Source of the DNA: Triticum aestivum
Taxonomy: Eukaryota > Streptophyta > Magnoliopsida > Poales > Poaceae
Reading direction: 5' to 3'
Length of the DNA: 64,000 bases
Assembly (NCBI RefSeq): GCF_018294505.1
Contig: NC_057801.1
Span: 847,543,002-847,607,001, forward strand
Part shown: one piece after another, positions 57,741 through 64,000 of the stretch
Position numbering within the stretch: the stretch's first letter is position 1
Layout: the number at the start of each line of letters is the position of its first letter
The notes under the pieces: generated by a model
Told to the model about the DNA's origin: nothing
Seen by the model: only the letters and a program-made list of their open reading frames with translations
Databases searched by the model: none
Translations under genes and position numbers: made by a program

Positions 57741-59215
57741 TTTTTTTTTGAGGGGAAATTATGCCGCTTTATTTAAACGAAACTAGGGATCTCGTCTGCA
57801 ATTACATCCAAAATAAAGTCTGGTGGTGAATCCACCCAAATCTCTGAATGATTATCTCCTACACCTACTCTAGCAAGCTTGTGAGCGGCTACATTCCCAG
57901 AACGTCTAACCCACGTCACCTTCGAGTTCTCCTGCGTGTTGAGCATCCTCTTTATATCCTGCACCCAAGGTCCTACAGCGGACAGATTCCTTTCCGGGCT
58001 GTTGAGCATCTGTACGACAGCCTGACAGTCCAGCTCGACATGAGCTCGCTGAACATGAAGCTCTATCGCCACCTGAATTGCTCGTCGGCAAGCCAGCACC
58101 TCTGCCATCTCCGGGTCGACAACATTTGGTAAAAACTAGCAAAGCCCAGCCTTGAAAGCCCCATTGTGATCCCTGAAGACCGCTCCGGCTCCTCCTTTAT
58201 CTCCATGTCTCGAGACCGCGCCGTCGGAGTTGATCTTTACCCATCCATCTTCGGGAGGCTCCCAATGCTGGATGATCTTTGGCTCCGATAGTGGCGCCCT
58301 CGTCTCGTGAGCTAGTTTCCATTCCATGAGCTGCACCTGAACTGTGCTTACTATTTCATGTGGCTGGGCAATCTTCTTGCCATCTCTTGCATCATTCCTC
58401 GCAAGCCATAGTGCACACGCCACCTGCAGGATTGCTTCCTTTTCATAGCCCGATGCCCCGGCGAACCAGCTCAGCAGCCAGGATGAAAGCTCGCGTTGGG
58501 AGGACGTATAAGGTGGCGGGGCTCCAACCTGCACTCCCAGCTTTGAGCACAACAGCGTCCAAAACTGAACCGAGTGTTGACACGCCCAGAATCGATGCAT
58601 CATTGTTCCTCACGGCCACACACTACACAAAACACGCCTGGCTTGATTCTGCGGCGATGTAGTTCGGCCCCAACAGCAAGTCCGTTTCGAATCATTCGCC
58701 AGATGTGAATTTTTATCTTCGCCGGCGCGCTAGTCTCCCATAAGGCCAAGTACCCTTTGTGTGTTCTTACAGAGCTGGACGACTCCGGCTGTCCGGATAT
58801 CGCCCTGTTCAAAAACATCCTCAAGTGATATGCAGACTTGACTGAGAAAATACCATTCTTTGTAAAACTCCACGCTAGAAAATCATCCGTGTCCGGGCCT
58901 CCTATCGCAATTTGCTTCACATCAGCAGCGTCCTCTGGTGTGAACATTTGATGAAGCAGTTCCTCGTTCCATGTCGTTCCGTCCGCTGTCATGAGGTCCG
59001 CTACCTTGGTGACTCCCTGTATGTAAACCTGGCCGAGTGGACTTGTGCTGCCCCTTCTTGGAATCCAAGCATCATGGTGTATATTGATGTTCGCACCGGA
59101 ACCCACTCTCCAAATTAGTCCGTCCCTAAGCAGGTCCCGTCCATGTAATATGCTTCTAAAAGTATATGAGCCAGCCGGTGGACATGTTGCCGATAGAATT
59201 GTACCATCCATGAAG
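57741..59215 (-). mobile_element. 5'-truncated LINE (L1 type), with RNase H domain
   Basis: Minus-strand order: the end of the RT-associated region (58600-59211: WRVGSGANINIHHDAWIPRR and SVKSAYHLR), the zf-RVT finger (WETSAPAKIKIHIWRM, CVVCGREE, then MMHRFWACQ in the next frame at 58603), then RNase H (KINSDGAVSRHGDKGGAGAV at about 58230; AEVLACRRAIQVAIE, VELDCQAVVQML and AAHKLARVG in 57773-58108). The D, E and D of RNase H are visible. AATAAA and a poly(A) run (T run on plus at 57741-57749) mark the 3' end. Frameshifts near 58600 and 58136 make it non-coding. Confidence 0.85.
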
Positions 59216-60264
59216 TAACGTGTTTAAGCACTCCAGCACATAGCGAGGCTAACGTATATACTGATAGACTCCGATGTCACAAGCACCCAAGTAGCGCATT
59301 GGCTAACGTATGCGAGGTTCTGCTCTGTTCCTACCCTTTTTCTCTGCGTGCCTAGTAATGGGCCTGCCCATGTGTCAGTCGTGACGCCCCTGCTTTTTAT
59401 TATTTCATATTTTTCCTTTTCCTTTATCATTCTGTATTTCTTTTTTCTTTTTAAAATCAATTCAGGATTTCCAAAAAGTTCAAATTTCAAAAAGTTGCGA
59501 GTTTTGGAAAAATATATCAAGAAATCATAAAATGATCTTCATTTCAAAACATATTCGCATATTATAAAAAAATCACAATTTAACCTTTATAGTGAATTTT
59601 TTTATGATTTTGAAAAAATGATCGTGCGTTCAAAAATATATATGGTAATTTGAAAAACAAATGTCCATGATTTTTCTAAATATTCACAGAAATTAAAACA
59701 GGTTCGTAAATAACGAATAAAACAAACCGTCGCTTACATAGAGGTTTCATTAGGGGATCTATAGAGGTCGTTTTATGATTTTATTTAGTCTCTCATGCCT
59801 CGGGTAAGAAAAGGGTTTCCGTGTTGTGTATAACGCTAAGCCCCAGAAATTGACACAACTACCTATGGTTTCATTTTTGTAAGGTATATGAAAATGGCTA
59901 AATGTTTATTTTGCCTCCACACACAACTATGTTTATTCGGGTGCCACCATTTTTTACTGGTTCCAGAAAACACCGGTACACTAGGTCAAGGCGAGACAAA
60001 TCATTCATCGTCTAGCTCAGGCATGGTCCATCAATGCAGTTTGCTCAGCCAAAAAATATTTCGTTGTGGCGCCTTACAAAATGAAGTTGCTATGAGACCC
60101 ATCACATTTTCAGTTTTTCAAATGACCTTTTAAAAGACCCTTATCTCATAATGACAACATTCGGACATAGTTTGTGAAATGACATTTTAAAACTCCTTAT
60201 CTCTACCACATCTGCATAATCTATTTGTTTTTCTCCCGTTGTAATGCACGGGCATATTTGCTAG
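59216..60264 (+). repeat. AT-rich region ending in a Helitron-like 3' terminus
   Basis: No gene seen. The right end carries CCCGT-TGTAATG-CACGGG (60235-60252), then CATATTTG and CTAG (60261-60264) followed by A, a Helitron-type 3' end. Its 5' end was not identified. 59380-59700 is a homopolymer-rich stretch. Confidence 0.45.
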
Positions 60265-60276
60265 AAAATAAATGTA

Positions 60277-60362
60277 TAAATATAGATGTAGATATAGATA
60301 TAGATATAGATATAGACAGACAGACAGATAGATAAATAGATAGATAGAGATATAGATATAGA
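60277..60362. repeat. GATA/GATATA microsatellite
   Basis: Compound repeat: (GATATA)n, then GACA repeats, then GATA repeats and (GATATA)n again. It lies just downstream of the Helitron-like terminus, a common place for microsatellites. Confidence 0.95.
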
Positions 60363-62148
60363 CTAACAGAAAAGCATATGAGATAATAAAATCTTGGTCT
60401 TGAAATCCAGTTACAAATATTCACACTACATGTATATGGACGTATTTGAATATTTATGCACCAACCGGAGTGCATGCGATGTAAGACGTGTGCATTCTAA
60501 CATGCTCACGATGGATTGATGTTGGACTTAGATCCTTGATGCATGTATTTTATTTTATTTTGGTACATCCTTAATGCGAGTCTGAAAAGAAAAATAAAAG
60601 GTCAGTCTCACGATGGATAGAAACTTGAGGGCCCTATGACTAACGAATAATTCGGAAGAACGCTCGTTTTTTCACTTTTGCGGGTGGCGGGGTGGGTAAT
60701 TTACTTCAACTTTAGGGGCGGTTTCGATTACACATCAAAAATTTAGAGAAACAATTAACAAACAATTATTTTTTTACTTAAGAGTGGTGGGGTAGGTAAA
60801 TTTTTGAACAGTACAACCGAAGTCGCTCACATGCACGAGCATAAGCTCATCCCTATGAACACAAGCATGCACACCCTATTCCTATGAGTACCTCCGAGAG
60901 ACTGAGCCGGTATAGCATCTTGATATTTTTACGAATCCTCCCACTGATCCAACATAGCCAGAAACCTGAATTTAATTCAGAATAATGTCAAGTCTAGGAC
61001 TTGAATTCTGGTGGGCTGGGGATACCACCTTCATCCTGGCCATCCAGCCACAGGTTGGTTCGCGATGGGTAGGGTTGAACTTTAGTGGCAATTTCAATAT
61101 CTCACGAGAAAAATTAGAGAAACAATTAATAAAGAGTTTTTTTCACTTACGAGAGGCATGGTGGGCACTCTTGTGTTTCCGCGAATTCTGCCCTTGACGT
61201 TGGGTAGTTTGTTTCCAAGCTAGCCTCCACCAAAAGCATCCAGCAGCCACGTTGCTAGGTTAGGCTAGTTTTGCACGTGCACGTTGCGTCTTTCATCGAC
61301 CGACGGCTCGGAAAGTATTGCAACATCGTCGAGGTAGAGGGCCGGGTCAACATCAGAGTGACTCATATCATCGTGTACGGAAAATGAAATGGAACTGATT
61401 ATGTTAGTGGTAAGTTCTGGTGATATCTAACATTTATTTTGTGTGGTAGGTTCAGCTATCAGGCCGATGGTGCGCATGTCATTCATTCAGACTAGTCCTG
61501 GTCAAGATATCTAATGCATTGATTGGATCAGAGTTAGCTAGAGTCCTTCTCGAGGGATATCCAATGATTATTATCAGAACAAGAACAACCCAACATTGGT
61601 TTAATCGCCGTGATGAAAAATCCTCAGGCTGATCTAGCCCGTCGAGGTGTCCATGAGCATGAGGACAAAGCCAGGTACTAAGAGCATGAGGGGTCGTGCT
61701 AGCTGTAATTCTTGCGTGTGGGTAACTGCACACATACAATCCATCTCTCCTTTCCCGTCTGTTATGGGATGTTTCAAGGGAATGTGTTTCGGACCGTAGA
61801 TCAGTCGTCACGTACATTTTCTAACACTCAACTGGCTCGTTGGCCACACGGAGAAACATATACTTGCTCTTCATGTTCTCAACGCATCTGAAAAGCACCA
61901 GAAAGAGGAGTGTCCAAACAATAAGCTTGGTTTATTCATGTCATGTATGTTTGTTTCTAAACTTGTAAATCGCGAGGCCATGCAAACACAAAATAACCAA
62001 ATTTAAGATCACACATGAATACATGACTAAATCAAATAAAACAACCGAATTTGGTGGTCACTGTAGTTTACCGCAAGCATGTTGCGAAAGGACTTTATTA
62101 CCGGATCACATTATTATCCATTGCCTTACATGATGGTTTAGTGCAACT
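60363..62148. other. No gene seen
   Basis: Contains a short direct repeat (about 60700-60790 and 61075-61165, sharing AAATTAGAGAAACAATTAA and a GGTGGG stretch) and a common Triticeae repeat wording (CCTCCGAGAGACTGAGCCGG at 60891). From about 61900 rightward the sequence is the 3' flank of defensin-like gene 3 and resembles 46870-46935. Confidence 0.5.
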
Positions 62149-62482
62149 CTAGACACATACGATGCAGTAACAAGTTTCCAAGGTTATGCCTGTCATCCTA
62201 CATACCACATGAAGGATGTCATCTCCCCATGACTTTTGGCAAGCACTTTGGCAACTTTCTTTTGTGCAATTGGGGCTTGTAAAAGCAGCTTCCTGCCTGC
62301 ACTGCTCTGTGAACAAGAACACACACATCATTGAAAGATATCCAAATTGTGAAACGTCCTAAGAAATTCATGATGTTTAGCTGACAATATAGTGATAAGG
62401 ATATCGATTTCTTACCAACATGAATGGAGTTTCCTAGCTGCAGAATCAACATGAGGCAAAGAAGAATGGCTTTCGACTCCAT
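62149..62482 (-). CDS. Defensin-like (cysteine-rich secreted) peptide 3, two exons, 74 residues
   Basis: Exon 1 (62482-62416, 67 nt) encodes MESKAILLCLMLILQLGN, a signal peptide clearly related to genes 1 and 2. Exon 2 (62306-62149, 158 nt) encodes the mature part beginning EQCRQEAAFTSPNC and ending CYCIVCV with TAG. The phase-1 intron is 109 nt (GTAAGA...TTCACAG). Exon lengths equal those of the other two genes and the eight cysteines occupy exactly the same positions, yet most other mature residues differ. This pattern of a conserved signal peptide and cysteine grid with a fast-changing mature peptide is usual for DEFL families. Expected to be secreted; target unknown. Confidence 0.85.
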
Positions 62483-62550
62483 AAGGTCAGATACAAACTT
62501 CTTATTCCCGTTTCTGTTTGAGCGTCCAGAAGTATTCAAGATTGTATCTC

Positions 62551-62558
62551 TATATATA
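62551..62558 (-). promoter_or_regulatory. TATA box of defensin-like gene 3
   Basis: TATATATA on the minus strand about 70 bp upstream of the ATG at 62482. The spacing matches the TATA box of gene 2. Confidence 0.55.
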
Positions 62559-62599
62559 GACTTGTAGCTAGACACTATTCATTACCATCTCACTCAAAT

Positions 62600-63459
62600 A
62601 TGATAAAAAATATCTCACCGTATCAATGAACTTAATTCGCAAAATTTAATTGTATCATTAAGAGGGTTTCCACTTATTGTCAATGTAGCCTCTATTAACA
62701 TTTATGTCAACATAAATTTGGGATATATTCTTAATTAATTAGGACCACTAAATGTGACATTATCAAATCTAGTATTTAATAGCATATCCTTTGAATACTA
62801 TCACATTGGGCATTGTACTGACAAAGATTGACCATCACTTGGCAAAATTTCTTCCTCTTTTGCTATTTGTCAGACAATTGAATTTTTTCTACCTGTTCAG
62901 TCAAAGGATGGTTCAGTGTATTTGACTGATACTATTTGTTTTGTCAGTTGATTTCCTCCATTTTCTTTGCTCGTTGACAGCACGCTGCATTCACCAAACA
63001 TGCCTCCAGCACGCACATGCATGGATGAAATGGCTGCCAATTTTGGTGTCTGGGTTTGTGTTGTTGATGTTAACCTTGATGTTTTCTGCTAGTTTTTCTT
63101 CAATTTCCCTTATTTCTTCAGTAGATACATGTTCCCGGCTGGACCACCATATCTGAATGTTGACTGCATGGGCCAGAAGCTTATTGCGTTCCTTCTCTGG
63201 CCGAACATTGTTTTTAGCTTGTTTAGTACTTGAGTTAACTTCCAACCTCGTGGGATGGCACGCGCAACTATCAGATTGTGGCGAACTTCCTGTTGATTCA
63301 GTTAAGGGATGGAATAAGGAAGGACTAGAAATGACGTAAGTTTTGCACGTCACAAAAACCTCTCTGTTGTGACTGTGTTCCTGCTTTATTTTTACTTCAA
63401 CCGTGTGTGTGCTTTGTGTTTTTCAAAGAAAGAAATTCAGAGATAGAGACCGTATATCA
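62600..63459. other. Upstream flank of defensin-like gene 3 and unassigned sequence
   Basis: 62600-62790 resembles the region upstream of the decayed copy (47390-47545), with shared CACTAAATGTGA and ATCAAAT-TAGTATTTA wording, so the promoter duplicated with the gene. 62941-63353 is open on both strands (71 and 120 codons) without recognisable family. Confidence 0.45.
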
Positions 63460-63995
63460 ATACACATCGTAAGTTTGCAAGCAAACGACTAAGGAGTTAG
63501 TCACGAGGTGATGTATTACGGAACGAGTAAAGAGACTTGCCAGTACCAAGATTGAACTATGTATGAAGATACCGATGATCGAATCTCGGGCAAGTAACAT
63601 ACAGATGGACAAAGAGAATTGTGTATGTTGTCATAACGGTTCGACCGATAAAGATCTTCGTAGAATATGTAGGAGCCAGTATGAGCATCCAGGTTCCATT
63701 ATTAGTTATTGGCCGGAGAGGTGTCTCAGTCATGTCTACATAGTTTTCGAACCCGTAGGGTCCACACGCTTAACGTTCGATGACGATATAGTATTATACG
63801 AGGTGCCGTACGTTTGGTGCTTGATCAGTCGGAGCTAGAAGAAGTTCAACTATATCAACCACGTTGTCAAACGCTTCCGCTTACGGTCTAGGAGGATACA
63901 TATACACACTCCTCCCTCGTTGCTATGCATCTCCATGGATAGATCTTTCCGTGTGCGTATAATTTTTTTTGTTTTCCATGCAACGATTCCCAACA
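63460..63995 (+). repeat. Angela/BARE-like 5' LTR, truncated and internally deleted
   Basis: Plus-orientation LTR sequence (CGAATCTCGGGCAAGTAACA, CGACCGATAAAGATCTTCGT, GAACCCGTAGGGTCC) that matches the reverse complement of the LTRs at 5028-6771. The start of the LTR is missing. At about 63805 it jumps across what should be roughly 1 kb of LTR into the last part (GAGGTGCCGTACG, then CAACCACGTTGTC and the end GATTCCCAACA). More diverged than the nested element, so older. Confidence 0.85.
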
Positions 63996-64000
63996 GTGGC
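63996..64000 (+). other. Start of primer-binding site at window edge
   Basis: GTGGC directly after the LTR end CCCAACA, as in the nested Angela-like element (GTGGCATCC...). The internal region of another plus-strand copia element should continue beyond the window. Confidence 0.6.

Noticed and set aside
1..64000. CRISPR arrays, operons or prokaryotic systems
   Set aside because: The spliced genes, LTR retrotransposons, MITEs and LINEs show a plant nuclear genome. No short regularly spaced repeats with unique spacers were seen. No tRNA or rRNA genes were recognised either.

Overview
The window is a transposon-dense stretch of a large grass nuclear genome, almost certainly Triticeae (wheat, Aegilops or barley type). 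The evidence is the repeat families seen directly: Angela/BARE-type copia LTRs, a Tat-lineage gypsy element whose LTR I recall as Fatima-like, CACTA elements with CACTAGTAGAAAA ends and 'TTTAGTCCCGGTT' subterminal repeats, Stowaway MITEs, Helitron-type ends and LINEs. Genes are spliced and plant-like. Two runs of N (12413-12546, 41832-42244) are assembly gaps. Family names come from memory; no search was run.

Layout. 1-4559: right part of a CACTA transposon carrying a degenerate TNP-like/Ulp1-protease gene. 4560-18732: the 3' part of a gypsy element, split inside its integrase by a complete minus-strand Angela-like copia (LTRs 5028-6771 and 11860-13681, TSD TCCGG). The gypsy element also carries a spliced antisense accessory gene (15215-17937) and ends in an LTR at 18262-18732. 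18733-22577: anonymous repeat DNA ending in a Helitron-like 3' hairpin. 22915-25233: three tandem members of an unknown small gene family, one intact. 26337-30300: a five-exon dirigent-EUL lectin fusion gene plus a truncated tandem duplicate with its promoter. 30834-32880: a short CACTA element with a tandemly duplicated left end. 33232-38800: repeated DNA with captured CACTA and gene-like pieces. 39230-47268: two intact defensin-like peptide genes and one pseudogene, separated by CACTA remains, a gene-fragment carrier (Pin1-type parvulin and CDPK pieces) and a copia remnant. 47600-61900: repeats and decayed fragments, including LINE remains (54195-54760, 57741-59215), a mini-Helitron and microsatellites. 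62149-62482: a third intact defensin-like gene. 63460-64000: an internally deleted Angela/BARE LTR running out of the window.

The likely functional content is small: three defensin-like secreted peptides with the same intron and the same eight-cysteine grid, the dirigent-EUL lectin gene, and one unknown 177-residue protein. All lie in local duplications, as is common for plant defence and reproductive gene families. The rest is nested mobile DNA. The most distinctive observations are the short cysteine-rich gene cluster, which a plain ORF scan misses, and the dirigent-EUL fusion with a probable GC-AG intron.
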